From JANMQK01 sp031370485 (GTDB lineage: Bacteria > Acidobacteriota > Polarisedimenticolia > Gp22-AA2): a DNA stretch of 17,134 nucleotides. The notes beneath the pieces were generated by a model. The model did not search any database, was not told the DNA's origin, and saw only the letters and a program-made list of their open reading frames with translations. This document shows, piece after piece, positions 6,161 through 13,977 of this stretch. The position numbers and the translations under genes are program-made. The DNA lies in NCBI GenBank assembly GCA_031370485.1, contig JANMQK010000332.1:1-17134 (forward strand), in the 5' to 3' direction. Positions within the stretch are counted from its first letter, which is position 1. Every line of letters starts with the position of its first letter.

Positions 6161-7434
6161 CCCCGGGTCCGCGCGGCCTCCCCCCGGGGAGAGTGAGGTC
6201 CGCCTCGCCCCGCGCGCCCCGCGAGGTCGAGGACGACCTGGGGGAGGCTCCGCAGCAGCCGCGACTTCAGCGTTCGATAGGGCTGCTTCCCGGCGATCAG
6301 GTCGGACATGACCCCGGCCACCGCGGGGCTGCGCTCGCACAGGGCCACCAGCCTCTCGACGAATCGGGAGTCGAAGAACCCGGCCGCGTGCCGCGCCGCC
6401 CAGGCTAACTCCCGGCCGCACTCGCGCTCGCAGGCCGCCGCGTACTTCTCCGGTTCTCCGGCCGCGAGGCAGTCGGCCAGTAGATCGCCGGTCAGCATCG
6501 CGAAGTAGATCCCCTCCCGCGTGAGCGGATCGACGAACCTCCCCGAGTCTCCGACCAGCGCCCAGTCCTCCCCGCCAACACGCTCCTCGGATGGCCGGAG
6601 GGGAGCGGCCGGGATGAGGGCGGCGTAGCCCTCGGAGCGGGCGAGAATCCCGGGCCCGTAGCGCTCGAGCAGGAACCGATTCATGAGGTCCTTCAGGGCG
6701 GAGGCGGGACGGGAGCCGAGCCCCGCGCAGATGCCGGCGGAGGAGTGATCGGGGCGCGGGAAAACCCACAGGTACCCGTCGAGGCCGGCGAAGAACTTGA
6801 GAGTGGCCCGGTCCTCGGAAAGGCCCGGCAGGTAATGCCCGATCCCCTGCGTCAGTTCGGGGGCGCGGCAGGCCCGGGTCAGCCGGCGCCGCGCGCTTCC
6901 TGCGGCGCCGTCGGCGGCCACGAGAAAATCGAACGGGCCGAAGAGTTCGTCTTCCCCCGCGGGGGGCGGACATCGCGAGGGCCCCCCGGCCCGCACGATC
7001 CATGCGCCCCGGGCGCCGGACGGCTCCATGCCCCGGCGCTCGAACGACGAGACCCGCCGGCGCACGAGCACGGCCCCGGCCTCCGTGGCGCGGCGCAGCA
7101 GGAAGGTGTGCAGATCGGCGCGGCTGAAAACGTAGAGAGGATCGCGAAGGGGGATGCGTGCCTCGCGACCGGAGGGGGCGATCACGTCACAGGCGCCCAC
7201 CCACCGGACCGGCAGCGCGGGGTCCGCCAGGAAGGGATACCGCTCGAGTCCCCTGGCAGGTATGCCCCCGCCGCAGGGTTTTTCGTAGGCGGCCCGGGGC
7301 TCGAACACCGTGACCGCGAAACCGGCCTCGGCGAGACGGCGCCCGCAGTGGGCGCCCCCGGGCCCGCCGCCGATGACGGCCACCCGGCCCGGGACTGCGC
7401 CCGCGCCCCTCGCGGCGCGTACCGTGATCGTCAT
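6130..7434 (-). CDS. geranylgeranyl-reductase-family FAD-dependent oxidoreductase
   Basis: The 434-residue protein belongs to the geranylgeranyl reductase/PHBH-like flavoprotein group. A Rossmann FAD motif (VAVIGGGPGGAHCGRRLAEAG) lies at about 18-38. KPCGGGIP (52-59), the cysteine-bearing motif typical of geranylgeranyl reductases, follows. The second FAD motif, ALVGDSGRFVDPLTREGI, is in the C-terminal half; GYLWVFPR is also characteristic. Such enzymes saturate double bonds of prenyl chains in menaquinone, chlorophyll or lipid precursors, at the membrane surface. The substrate cannot be told here. The length matches the family (about 380-430). ATG 7434 has an excellent GGGGAGG seven bases upstream. 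The alternative upstream extension of the frame lacks conserved sequence. The gene is divergent from the small membrane protein and overlaps the diheme gene tail-to-tail. Confidence 0.88.
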   Translation of the reverse strand: MTITVRAARGAGAVPGRVAVIGGGPGGAHCGRRLAEAGFAVTVFEPRAAYEKPCGGGIPARGLERYPFLADPALPVRWVGACDVIAPSGREARIPLRDPLYVFSRADLHTFLLRRATEAGAVLVRRRVSSFERRGMEPSGARGAWIVRAGGPSRCPPPAGEDELFGPFDFLVAADGAAGSARRRLTRACRAPELTQGIGHYLPGLSEDRATLKFFAGLDGYLWVFPRPDHSSAGICAGLGSRPASALKDLMNRFLLERYGPGILARSEGYAALIPAAPLRPSEERVGGEDWALVGDSGRFVDPLTREGIYFAMLTGDLLADCLAAGEPEKYAAACERECGRELAWAARHAAGFFDSRFVERLVALCERSPAVAGVMSDLIAGKQPYRTLKSRLLRSLPQVVLDLAGRAGRGGPHSPRGEAARTRGQERSWQLKH

Positions 7435-7469
7435 GCCGTACCCTCCCCGGAACTCTCTCCGGCGCGGGG

Positions 7470-7475
7470 ATCGTA
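7470..7475 (-). promoter_or_regulatory. possible -10 box for the flavoprotein gene
   Basis: TACGAT on the minus strand (5/6 match to TATAAT) would start transcription near 7463, with a leader of about 29 nt carrying the GGGGAGG site. No convincing -35 box is present at 16-18 bases, so support is weak. Confidence 0.25.
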
Positions 7476-7518
7476 CCGGAACCAGCCGCGTAGCGGAAGC
7501 GTGTATATTGCGTTGCGA

Positions 7519-7698
7519 ATGCTCTACATGGCCGGCAAGATCCTCGAAGTCGCGGGCATGCTGACCCTGGGCGTGGCGCTTTTCGTGTACGGCTTTGGAG
7601 AGGCCGACATGACCGCCGAGCTGGGCTGGCTCCTGGTCGGGAGCATCGTCTTCCTCGCCGGCTACCTGCTGGAGCGGCGTGGCGAACGCAGAGGCTGA
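7519..7698 (+). CDS. small two-helix membrane protein
   Basis: The 59-residue protein starts at ATG 7519 (or the in-frame ATG 7528). Its two hydrophobic segments, about 9-27 (LEVAGMLTLGVALFVYGFG) and 34-51 (ELGWLLVGSIVFLAGYLL), are joined by a short acidic loop. The tail is basic (LERRGERRG), consistent with the positive-inside rule and a hairpin whose ends face the cytoplasm. I do not recognise a named family; comparable short hypothetical proteins exist in Acidobacteriota. There is no Shine-Dalgarno before either ATG. A TATATT box at 7504-7509 would place the transcript start almost at ATG 7519, so the mRNA may be leaderless. It stands between the divergent flavoprotein gene and the sigma-factor operon, 42 bases before the latter, and may be the first member of that operon. 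The function is unknown. Confidence 0.65.
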   Translation: MLYMAGKILEVAGMLTLGVALFVYGFGEADMTAELGWLLVGSIVFLAGYLLERRGERRG

Positions 7699-7740
7699 CG
7701 CGGTAAACCCCGAGCCGCGTCCAGCCGTAAGATCCGGGAC

Positions 7741-8343
7741 GTGGAGGGCGGCTTGGAGCCGGACGACTTCACCCTGATGGAGGAGGTCCGGGCCGACCGG
7801 GAGGGGGCCTTTGAGACGTTTGTGGAACGGTATCAGAGGAGGCTTTACCGGCTGGCCTACGGCTACCTCCACAACCACGAGGACGCCCTCGACGCCGTCC
7901 AGGAGACCATGGTGAGGATCTACACGGCGCGCGCCCGCTATCGCCCCCGATCCCGTCCGTTCACCTGGGCGTCGCGCATCCTGGCGAACCACTGCATCGA
8001 TCAGATCCGGTATCGCAGGGCGCGGCCGAGCGATTCGCTCGAAACGGCCCAGGAGGCGAGACCGGGGAGGGATCTGCTCGCGGCGCCTTCGGACGCCACA
8101 CCCGAGACCGAGCAGGCGCGCCTCGATCAGTGGCGGCTGGTGGAGGACGCCGTGGCGCGGCTTCCCGAGACCCAGCGCGCGGTCTTCACGCTGAGGCATT
8201 TCGAGGAGATGAGTCTTCAAGAAATCGCCGCCGCCCGGGGCTGCGCCCTGGGCACTGTCAAATCGTCGCTGCACCGGGCCGCGGCCGCGGTGCGCGACCG
8301 CCTTCTGGGATCGCGGAAGGCGGCCGAGGAGGCGGGATCGTGA
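7741..8343 (+). CDS. ECF-type RNA polymerase sigma factor
   Basis: The product has 200 residues. Region sigma2 (about 24-93) contains FVERYQRRLYRLAYGYLHNHEDALDAVQETMVRIY and then FTWASRILANHCIDQIR. Region sigma4 (about 133-190) contains LPETQRAVFTLRHFEEMSLQEIA with the HTH GTVKSSLHRAAAAVRDRL. There is no sigma1.1 or sigma3 domain, as expected for an ECF (group 4) factor. It directs RNA polymerase to a stress or envelope regulon, and the anti-sigma factor in the next gene presumably holds it inactive. The start is GTG 7741 or the in-frame TTG 7753. TTG 7753 has GGAGG five bases upstream, whereas GTG 7741 has none. A loosely ECF-like element (AAC at 7706-7708, CGTA at 7726-7729, 17-base spacer) precedes it and may allow autoregulation. 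The stop at 8341-8343 runs into the ribosome-binding site of the anti-sigma gene. Confidence 0.92.
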   Translation: MEGGLEPDDFTLMEEVRADREGAFETFVERYQRRLYRLAYGYLHNHEDALDAVQETMVRIYTARARYRPRSRPFTWASRILANHCIDQIRYRRARPSDSLETAQEARPGRDLLAAPSDATPETEQARLDQWRLVEDAVARLPETQRAVFTLRHFEEMSLQEIAAARGCALGTVKSSLHRAAAAVRDRLLGSRKAAEEAGS

Positions 8344-8353
8344 GAGGTGATCC

Positions 8354-9166
8354 GTGATGGGTCGGATGGGACGGGAGTGCCGCCGGGCCCGGGACGGCAT
8401 GCCGCTGCACTATTACGCCGTTCTCGACGAGCGCGCCCGGCAGGCCCTCGAGCGGCATCTGGATGGCTGCGCCGCCTGCGCGCGATTCTGGGACGAGACC
8501 CGCCGTCTGCTGGGCTCGGTCGCGCCGTCTCTCGCCTTCCCCAGGGAGGCGGAGGTCGACTGGGAGCGCTTCGCGCTCGAGACGGCGCGCCGCGCCCGCG
8601 CCGCCGCGCCGGGGAAATCCCGCGGCATTTTCGGTCACGCCCCGGGTCTGCCGGCCGCGCTGGGATGGGCAGGGGCGGCGGCCGCGGTGTTGCTGGCGGT
8701 GGGGCTCGCCGTGGTTCTCCGGAGGCCCGCCCCGGCGTTTCCTCCGGGCACCCCGGGCGCCGAGGCGACGGGGCAATCGGCCCGAGTCCTTCAGGAGGGT
8801 CTGGCGAGGCAGGGGGCCGCGCGGTACCTGCGCGACAGCCGGTCGATCCTGGTCAACCTCCTGCAGGGGCCGGTCCGCTGCCGCAAGGGGGGAGGCGACC
8901 TTGATGTCGCGCTCGAGAAGGAAAGGTCGCGCGATCTACTGCGCCGCAAAAACCTCTTCGAGGGGACGCTCGACGGGCTGCGGGACCGCCGCCTCGCGAC
9001 CCTCGTGGCGCAGCTCGAGCCGCTGCTCCTACAGGTGTCGAGCCTGAGCGACTGCGCCGCGGCGCAGCAGATCCGCGATCTGCGCGAGGAGATCGAGAAG
9101 CGGCAGATTCTCCTGCGCATCGATCTCATGACCCGCGAAGTGGCGAGGAGCCGGTTCCGTGCGTGA
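8354..9166 (+). CDS. zinc-finger anti-sigma factor with a long extracytoplasmic helical domain
   Basis: The product has 270 residues. The N-terminus carries the ZAS (zf-HC2) signature H-x3-C-x2-C as H35, C39 and C42 in HLDGCAACARFW, with C9 as a further candidate ligand; this domain binds and inhibits the sigma factor encoded ten bases upstream. One membrane helix lies at about 100-122. The extracytoplasmic part (123-270) has a low-complexity linker and then a long helical, coiled-coil-prone region rich in Arg/Glu/Leu. Two cysteines there (in GPVRCRKGG and SLSDCAAA) could form a disulfide. The signal that releases the sigma factor would be sensed by this part. Start choice is GTG 8354 or ATG 8357, both behind AGAGG. 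The stop overlaps the next gene by eight bases, so the three genes are translationally coupled. No protease site can be identified. Confidence 0.88.
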   Translation: MMGRMGRECRRARDGMPLHYYAVLDERARQALERHLDGCAACARFWDETRRLLGSVAPSLAFPREAEVDWERFALETARRARAAAPGKSRGIFGHAPGLPAALGWAGAAAAVLLAVGLAVVLRRPAPAFPPGTPGAEATGQSARVLQEGLARQGAARYLRDSRSILVNLLQGPVRCRKGGGDLDVALEKERSRDLLRRKNLFEGTLDGLRDRRLATLVAQLEPLLLQVSSLSDCAAAQQIRDLREEIEKRQILLRIDLMTREVARSRFRA

Positions 9167-10076
9167 GAACGCCCCCGCAGGCTCGGACCGCCGCCGCCAT
9201 CCCGCCTTCGCGGCGCTGGCCCTCTGCGCTGTCGTGCTGCTCGCCGGAGCCACCCGGAGCGAGGACGGGCTGCTCCGCCAGGTGAAGGTGGACGTCTTCG
9301 ACCAGAAATGGACCGAGGTCCTCAGGGGTTGCGAGGAGCTGCAGGAGCGGAATCCCTCGGGCCCTGCCGCGGCGCAGGTCGGTTTTTACCGGGCGCGCGC
9401 CCTTTCCAGGATCCCCGGCCGGGAAGCCGAGGGCCTCCAGGCGTTCCGGCAGTTCGTGGAACGATTTCCCGGAGAGAGGGTCCTGATCGAGGAGGCGTGG
9501 ACCTCCATCTTTGCCCTGGCCTGCGATCCCGCCCGCACGGCACGCTCCGACTGCGCCGCAACCCTGGCGCGGGGGCTCACGGCCCGTTCGACCTACGTCT
9601 CGACCCTGGCGGCAATCCGCTCGAGCGATGTGGAGGATGAGACCCTGCGCCGCGAGGCGATGGTTCGCCTGAAGGCGGCCTACGCGGAGCAGACCGATCC
9701 CGACATTCGCAACCAGGTCCTCCTCGCCATCCTGAAGATCGATCCGCGGCAGGTGCCCGGGACCGAGTCCCCGAAGCCCGGTTCCCGGAAGCCCGCCGAA
9801 GCCGGCCGTGGCGCAGGCCAGGAGCCGACCCTCATCCGCATGACGGTGTTCGACAAGAAGGAGAATCGGTTTCACGTGAAGGTCAATCTGCCGGTCGGCT
9901 TCGCCCGGGCCCTTCTGGACGCCCTCGGCGAGGAGCAGAAGCAGGAGCTGCGTCGCGAGGCCCGGAAGGAAGGGGTCGACCTCGACGACATCTTCGAAGC
10001 CATCCGGAAATCGGGCGCCGGGAAGCTCCTGGAGGTGGACGACGAGGATTCCCACGTCGAGATCTGGATCGAGTGA
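9159..10076 (+). CDS. exported helical-repeat protein with a C-terminal SHOCT-like domain
   Basis: The 305-residue protein starts at GTG 9159, behind AGGAG, inside the end of the anti-sigma gene. A basic N-terminus and a hydrophobic stretch (about 16-31) make a signal peptide without a lipobox. Residues about 37-110 look like tetratricopeptide-type helices (YRARALSRIPGREAEGLQAF), followed by HEAT-like helices to about 205 and a Pro/Gly/Lys linker. The last 83 residues (MTVFDKKENRFHVKVNLP, then GVDLDDIFEAIRKSGAGKLL and VEIWIE) resemble the SHOCT-like domain found at the C-terminus of YvlB- and DUF2089-type proteins. That domain often occurs beside envelope-stress regulators. Being third in a sigma/anti-sigma operon, the protein may tune the sensor or be its regulon's effector; this is inference. 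The homology of the N-terminal repeats is weak by eye. Confidence 0.75.
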   Translation: MRENAPAGSDRRRHPAFAALALCAVVLLAGATRSEDGLLRQVKVDVFDQKWTEVLRGCEELQERNPSGPAAAQVGFYRARALSRIPGREAEGLQAFRQFVERFPGERVLIEEAWTSIFALACDPARTARSDCAATLARGLTARSTYVSTLAAIRSSDVEDETLRREAMVRLKAAYAEQTDPDIRNQVLLAILKIDPRQVPGTESPKPGSRKPAEAGRGAGQEPTLIRMTVFDKKENRFHVKVNLPVGFARALLDALGEEQKQELRREARKEGVDLDDIFEAIRKSGAGKLLEVDDEDSHVEIWIE

Positions 10077-10085
10077 GCCCGCCGC

Positions 10086-12371
10086 CTACCGGCCCTCATC
10101 CATGCGCTTCATCTGCTTCATGCAGTCCGGCTCGAACTTGGAGATCAGTTTGAGGATGGCGTCCCGCCGGCCCGGATCGGTCTCGAGGTCCCGCGCCGAC
10201 TCCAGCGCCTCCTTCGCCTCGCAGATTTTTCCCATGAGATGGTAGGTGTTCGCCAGTTTCATCCTGGCCTGGATGTCCCTTGGATCGACGCCTGCGGCGG
10301 TCTGATAGTAGCGCAGCGCCATTTCGAGGAGCCCTTTTTCCGAGTAGGCGTTGCCGATCTCGATCTGCAGCCCGGGATAGCGGGGATTCTTGTGCCCGCA
10401 GGCGCGGAAGACCTCGATCGCCTCATCGAGTTTTCCGCGCCGTGCCAGGATCTGACCCATCCGGAAATAGGGCTCGGGGAGGCTGGCGTTCAGCCGGGCG
10501 ATCGCCGCGTACGAATCGAGCGCGGCGTCCTCGCGGCCGCGGACCAAGTCCAGGTTCCCGAGCTGCAGAAGCGTCTCGACGCTGTCGGGCCATATCGACA
10601 GGGCCCTCTTGAGATCCTTGTCCGCGAGGTCGTAGCGTCCAAGTTGCTGGTAGGCGGCCGCGCGCCCTTGGAGCGCCGCGGGGAAGTAGGGGGAACGGTC
10701 CAGCGTTTCCGTGAAGGCGCGCACAGCCTCCGGGAAACGTCCGAGCGAGAGATAGGCGTTGCCAGCCAGCAACCGCGGCAGGTATTCCGGCGAGCTGCGC
10801 ATGACGGGCTGCTCCAGCCAGGTGAGGGCGGTCTCATACTGTCCCGTGAAGAAGGCGGCCTGGCCCAGAAGTGCGTCGTGCGAGGCGCGCACGCGGTTCA
10901 CCATCCAGAACCCGCCTCCGGCCACGGCCAGGACCCACGCCGCCGCGGCCATCCAGGCCACGACGGGCCTCCCGTGAGCGGTCGCGGGGATCGGAGAGCC
11001 GGCGAACAGGCGGCGCAGGATTGGCCGTGCGGGCTCCGCGCCGGCCGTCGCGACCAGTGCCAGGCCGGCCATGACCCAGAGGACGAGGGAGGAGGTCGGG
11101 TCCTGGAACGGGGCGCCGACAAACGAGATGAGGAAGCCGACGGAGAGAGTCGCGCAGGCGGTGAAACCCAGGGAGGAGGCGGGAGGCTGGAGCCGCGTCG
11201 CAGCGAACCCCGCCTGGAGTACCGCGAGGGCCAGGAACAGCGTGAAGGCGATCCCCCCCAGGACGCCGGTTTCGGCCGTCACCTCGAGCAGGCTGTTGCC
11301 GGCGTGCACCGGCTGGTGGGAGAGGGTGAACGGGGAAGACGGGACGGCCGTCCAGGCGACCTCGAGAAAGGCGTGTCGCCACGAATCGGGGCCCACGCCA
11401 AGAGGGTGCCTGGCGATGAGGGAGAGCGTCCCGCGCGCGGCCGCTGCCCGGTCGGCCCAGGGCTCTCCGGTGGTGGGGGCCAGGAGGCTGACGCCCGCAA
11501 GCGGTGTTGCGGGCCGTCCGGAGGGCAGAAGCTCCGACATCCGCGACACGCCGATGGCCGCGCCGGCGACGATGAGGGCGAGAAGGAAGGCCCGCATGCT
11601 GTCCCCCGCGAGATCGGGGGCAAGGTCGCTCCAGCGCCCGCCTGCCATGGACGCGCGCAGGGCGCGGAGGAGGATCGCCACGACGATGACGGCCCCGCCG
11701 GCGACCCACGCTTCGCGTCCGCCGCCGTACAGGAGCGCGGAGATGATCAGCCCCAGGCCGGCCCCGCACGCGACGCGCCACACGCCACGGCCGAGGGCCG
11801 CGGCGCCTATCCCGGCGGGCAGGGCAAGAAGCAGGAACTGAGCGGCGAGACCGGGATCTCCGAGGGTCGCTCCGCCGCGGCTCGGCGGGAGGAGCGAGAT
11901 CCCCCCAATCTTGAGGTCGTACCCGGAGGAGAAGACCTGGACGAGAACGCCGATGGAGACGAGCGAAGCCGACGCGAGAACGGCGCGCAGCAGGATCGCG
12001 GCGGAGCCGGGGTCCCTGACGAACCGCACGACGGCGCAGAACACCAGCGCGGCCGAGACCGTCTCGGCGAGGCCCCCGAGCGCCAGGCCGCGGTTCGCCG
12101 AGGGGAGGACCGCCAGGGCCGCCAGACCGGCGAAGCCTGCCGCCACCAGCACCAGGGGGGGGAGCGGCCCGGAGGGACCCGGGCGCCTGAGCCGCGAACC
12201 GATGGCCAGCGCCGCCAGGACGAGCGCGAACCCCATGATCGCGATCGCCTTGGGCAGGGCAAAAGGGTCTGAGAGCGCCGCGGAATGCACGAGTGGCAGG
12301 AGGAAAAGCAGCGTGGCGATGAGCCAGGTCGCGGCGCGGTCGAGGCGGCTCGGGGTCTGCACCTGGGGCAT
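10086..12371 (-). CDS. O-antigen ligase/polymerase-like membrane protein with seven C-terminal TPRs
   Basis: The 761-residue protein has about a dozen hydrophobic helices between residues 12 and 490. The O-antigen ligase (Wzy_C, PF04932) signature lies at 325-373: GVGPDSWRHAF, then HAGNSLLEVTAETGVLGG, where the His-Asn and Glu-x-G pattern is typical. Residues 500-740 make seven consecutive tetratricopeptide repeats of about 34 residues, each ending near 'P' (for example AGNAYLSLGRFPEAVRAF). The fusion would polymerise or transfer undecaprenyl-linked glycans, or glycosylate pilins (PglL-like), with the repeats facing the periplasm. No glycosyltransferase cluster is visible, so the substrate is open; the pilin gene 6 kb away is only circumstantial. 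ATG 12371 is chosen because a promoter at 12401-12429 lies upstream, although its Shine-Dalgarno is weak. The stop is nine bases from the convergent SHOCT-like gene. Confidence 0.85.
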   Translation of the reverse strand: MPQVQTPSRLDRAATWLIATLLFLLPLVHSAALSDPFALPKAIAIMGFALVLAALAIGSRLRRPGPSGPLPPLVLVAAGFAGLAALAVLPSANRGLALGGLAETVSAALVFCAVVRFVRDPGSAAILLRAVLASASLVSIGVLVQVFSSGYDLKIGGISLLPPSRGGATLGDPGLAAQFLLLALPAGIGAAALGRGVWRVACGAGLGLIISALLYGGGREAWVAGGAVIVVAILLRALRASMAGGRWSDLAPDLAGDSMRAFLLALIVAGAAIGVSRMSELLPSGRPATPLAGVSLLAPTTGEPWADRAAAARGTLSLIARHPLGVGPDSWRHAFLEVAWTAVPSSPFTLSHQPVHAGNSLLEVTAETGVLGGIAFTLFLALAVLQAGFAATRLQPPASSLGFTACATLSVGFLISFVGAPFQDPTSSLVLWVMAGLALVATAGAEPARPILRRLFAGSPIPATAHGRPVVAWMAAAAWVLAVAGGGFWMVNRVRASHDALLGQAAFFTGQYETALTWLEQPVMRSSPEYLPRLLAGNAYLSLGRFPEAVRAFTETLDRSPYFPAALQGRAAAYQQLGRYDLADKDLKRALSIWPDSVETLLQLGNLDLVRGREDAALDSYAAIARLNASLPEPYFRMGQILARRGKLDEAIEVFRACGHKNPRYPGLQIEIGNAYSEKGLLEMALRYYQTAAGVDPRDIQARMKLANTYHLMGKICEAKEALESARDLETDPGRRDAILKLISKFEPDCMKQMKRMDEGR

Positions 12372-12400
12372 TCGGATCGGTCGTCCGTAGAAGAGCGCGC

Positions 12401-12429
12401 ATGCTAACACAGCGCCGGACACCGGACAA
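12401..12429 (-). promoter_or_regulatory. sigma70-type promoter of the ligase-like gene
   Basis: On the minus strand TTGTCC (12429-12424, 4/6) and TAGCAT (12406-12401, 4/6) are 17 bases apart. They place the start near 12394 and a leader of about 23 nt before ATG 12371. The promoter lies back-to-back with the plus-strand promoter at 12444-12473, the two -35 boxes being 14 bases apart. Confidence 0.5.
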
Positions 12430-12443
12430 CCGGAAGCCCGTGG

Positions 12444-12473
12444 TTGACCCTTCTGCCGCCGGGTCGCTATCAT
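12444..12473 (+). promoter_or_regulatory. sigma70-type promoter of the DUF2007 / GHMP kinase operon
   Basis: TTGACC (12444-12449, 5/6) and TATCAT (12468-12473, 5/6) are 18 bases apart. Transcription would start near 12480, with GGGAG (12487-12491) six bases before ATG 12497. Confidence 0.65.
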
Positions 12474-12496
12474 GCGGCGGTGCGCCGGGAGAGCCG

Positions 12497-12733
12497 ATGA
12501 GACCCATCGTCGTTCACCGCATCTGGAGTGACGCCGAGGCCCAGATCGTCAAGGGCATCCTCGAGCTCCATGGCATCCCCGTCTTCCTGGATCACGACCT
12601 GAGCCATTCGCTCTACCCTCTCACCGTGGACGGGCTGGGGGAGACGCGCGTGCTGGTGCCGGACTCGGCCTCCGAGGAGGCGCGGCAGATCCTCGCGGGG
12701 TACCTCGCCCGCGGACATGCCCCCGATGCCTGA
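12497..12733 (+). CDS. DUF2007 (putative signal-transducing) protein
   Basis: The 78-residue protein is cytoplasmic and matches the DUF2007 family (PF09413) in length and pattern. It opens with MRPIVVHRIWSDAEAQIVKG, in which 'V.....n..eA.iiks.Le..GI.v.l' is typical. It continues ILELHGIPVFLDHD and ends with VLVPDSASEEARQILAGYL, forming a small alpha/beta ferredoxin-like or PII-like fold. The family has been suggested to act in signalling, but no reaction is known. ATG 12497 is preceded by GGGAG at six bases, behind its own promoter. The last 17 bases overlap the GHMP kinase gene, so the kinase is probably translated by coupling to it. Confidence 0.85.
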   Translation: MRPIVVHRIWSDAEAQIVKGILELHGIPVFLDHDLSHSLYPLTVDGLGETRVLVPDSASEEARQILAGYLARGHAPDA

Positions 12734-13772
12734 GCGCGTCGAGGCGCTGGCCCCCACGCGCATCGACCTGGCCGGGGGGACGATCGACATCTGGCCCCTG
12801 TACCTCCTTCACGACGATCCCCTCACGGTCAATGCCGCGATCGACCTCTTCGCGCGCGCCACGGTGGAATCGACGCCGAACGGAGCCTATGAGATCGATT
12901 CCGTGGATCGGGGCGCTTCTCTCCGGGCCGAGTCGCTCCAGCGGCTCCTGGAGCTGACCCGCGAGGCTCCCGACGATCTCAAGCTCCTGCTGCGCCTCAC
13001 GGCTCACGCGCTGTCGGCGGGGCAGAGCGGCGCGCCGGGTCCGATACCGCCCTGCCGTATCACGACCGACTGCGCCGCACCCGCGGGATCGGGGCTCGGA
13101 GGGTCGTCGGCCCTCGGCATCGCGCTGGCGTTCGCCCTCGATCGGTACACCGGGCGCGGGCTTTCCTCGGAGCGGCTCATTGCCATGACCCGGGCGATTG
13201 AAACCCAGGTGCTGCGCATCCCGACCGGAGAGCAGGACTACCATCCCGCGGCGCTCGGCGGGCCGCTGGCGCTGCATTACACGGTGGAGGGAACGCAGGT
13301 TGAGCGGCTGGCGGTCGATCTCGAGGCCCTGCGACGGCGCACGGTGCTGGTCTACACCGGCCTGTCCCGATCCTCGGGAATCTCGAACTGGGACATGGTG
13401 AAGCGGCATCTGGACGGGGAACGCCGCGTGCGGGAGGCGCTGGCCGACGTCAACCGCGCCGCGCACGAGATGCGCAAGGCGATGCTGGCGGCGGACTGGC
13501 AGGCGGTGGGCGGAGCGCTGGCGGAGGAATGGGCGGCCCGTAAGAGGCTCTCTCCCACGGTCTCGAACGCGTCGATCGATGGCCTGATCGACGCGGCGCG
13601 CGACGCCGGAGCGCTGGCCGGCAAGGTGTGCGGCGCCGGAGGCGGGGGCTGCCTCGTGCTGTGGACCCGGGAGGAGCGCCGGGAGGCGGTCCGGGAGAAG
13701 GTCGCTGGGCTGGGAGCCCGGGTGCTGGACTTCCGCTTCGTCGCTGAAGGGGTGCGTGTAACGGTATCGTAA
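12717..13772 (+). CDS. GHMP-family sugar kinase (HddA-like)
   Basis: The 351-residue protein carries all three GHMP kinase motifs. Motif 1 is LAPTRIDLAGGTIDI (11-25). Motif 2 is the ATP-binding PAGSGLGGSSALGIALAFAL (122-141). Motif 3 is GKVCGAGGGGC near 302-312. APxRIxLAGGxTDI with ExQD in the middle (GEQDYHPAALGG) is closest to the D-glycero-D-manno-heptose 7-phosphate kinase (HddA) group, but galactokinase-like or mevalonate-pathway GHMP kinases share it. ATP-dependent phosphorylation of a sugar is secure; the substrate is not. If it is HddA, it would feed nucleotide-activated heptose into surface glycans, in keeping with the divergent ligase-like gene, though no other heptose gene is present. 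The start is ATG 12717 or 12726. Neither has a clear Shine-Dalgarno, and the gene overlaps the DUF2007 gene by 17 bases. Confidence 0.88.
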   Translation: MPPMPERVEALAPTRIDLAGGTIDIWPLYLLHDDPLTVNAAIDLFARATVESTPNGAYEIDSVDRGASLRAESLQRLLELTREAPDDLKLLLRLTAHALSAGQSGAPGPIPPCRITTDCAAPAGSGLGGSSALGIALAFALDRYTGRGLSSERLIAMTRAIETQVLRIPTGEQDYHPAALGGPLALHYTVEGTQVERLAVDLEALRRRTVLVYTGLSRSSGISNWDMVKRHLDGERRVREALADVNRAAHEMRKAMLAADWQAVGGALAEEWAARKRLSPTVSNASIDGLIDAARDAGALAGKVCGAGGGGCLVLWTREERREAVREKVAGLGARVLDFRFVAEGVRVTVS

Positions 13773-13882
13773 GCCGCCGATTCCGGTTGCCCCGCGCCAG
13801 GTGTCACAGTAGACTTCGGATGCCTGAAACGGCCATAGGGGCACCGTGCCACGGCAATGCCTGGGCCGGCCGGCGTCAGGGG

Positions 13883-13911
13883 TTTACTTGTGGGCCAAGA
13901 GGTGGGACAAT
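13883..13911 (+). promoter_or_regulatory. candidate promoter of the secreted Pro/Ala-rich protein
   Basis: In the 205-base gap between genes, TTTACT (13883-13888, 4/6) and GACAAT (13906-13911, 4/6) are 17 bases apart. This would give a leader of about 60 nt. Apart from this and the GGAGGAGG ribosome-binding site, I see nothing in 13773-13977. Confidence 0.35.
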
Positions 13912-13977
13912 CCTCGGTATCGGTCCCCGGCCGCTTGGATGATTTCCCTTGAGGCGTCGCGGGGGAGGAGGGTCGAG

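Noticed and set aside
10239..12272. 677-codon open frame on the plus strand opposite the Wzy-TPR gene
   Set aside because: It is low-complexity, highly charged sequence, and the minus-strand protein has clear Wzy_C and TPR signatures over the same DNA.
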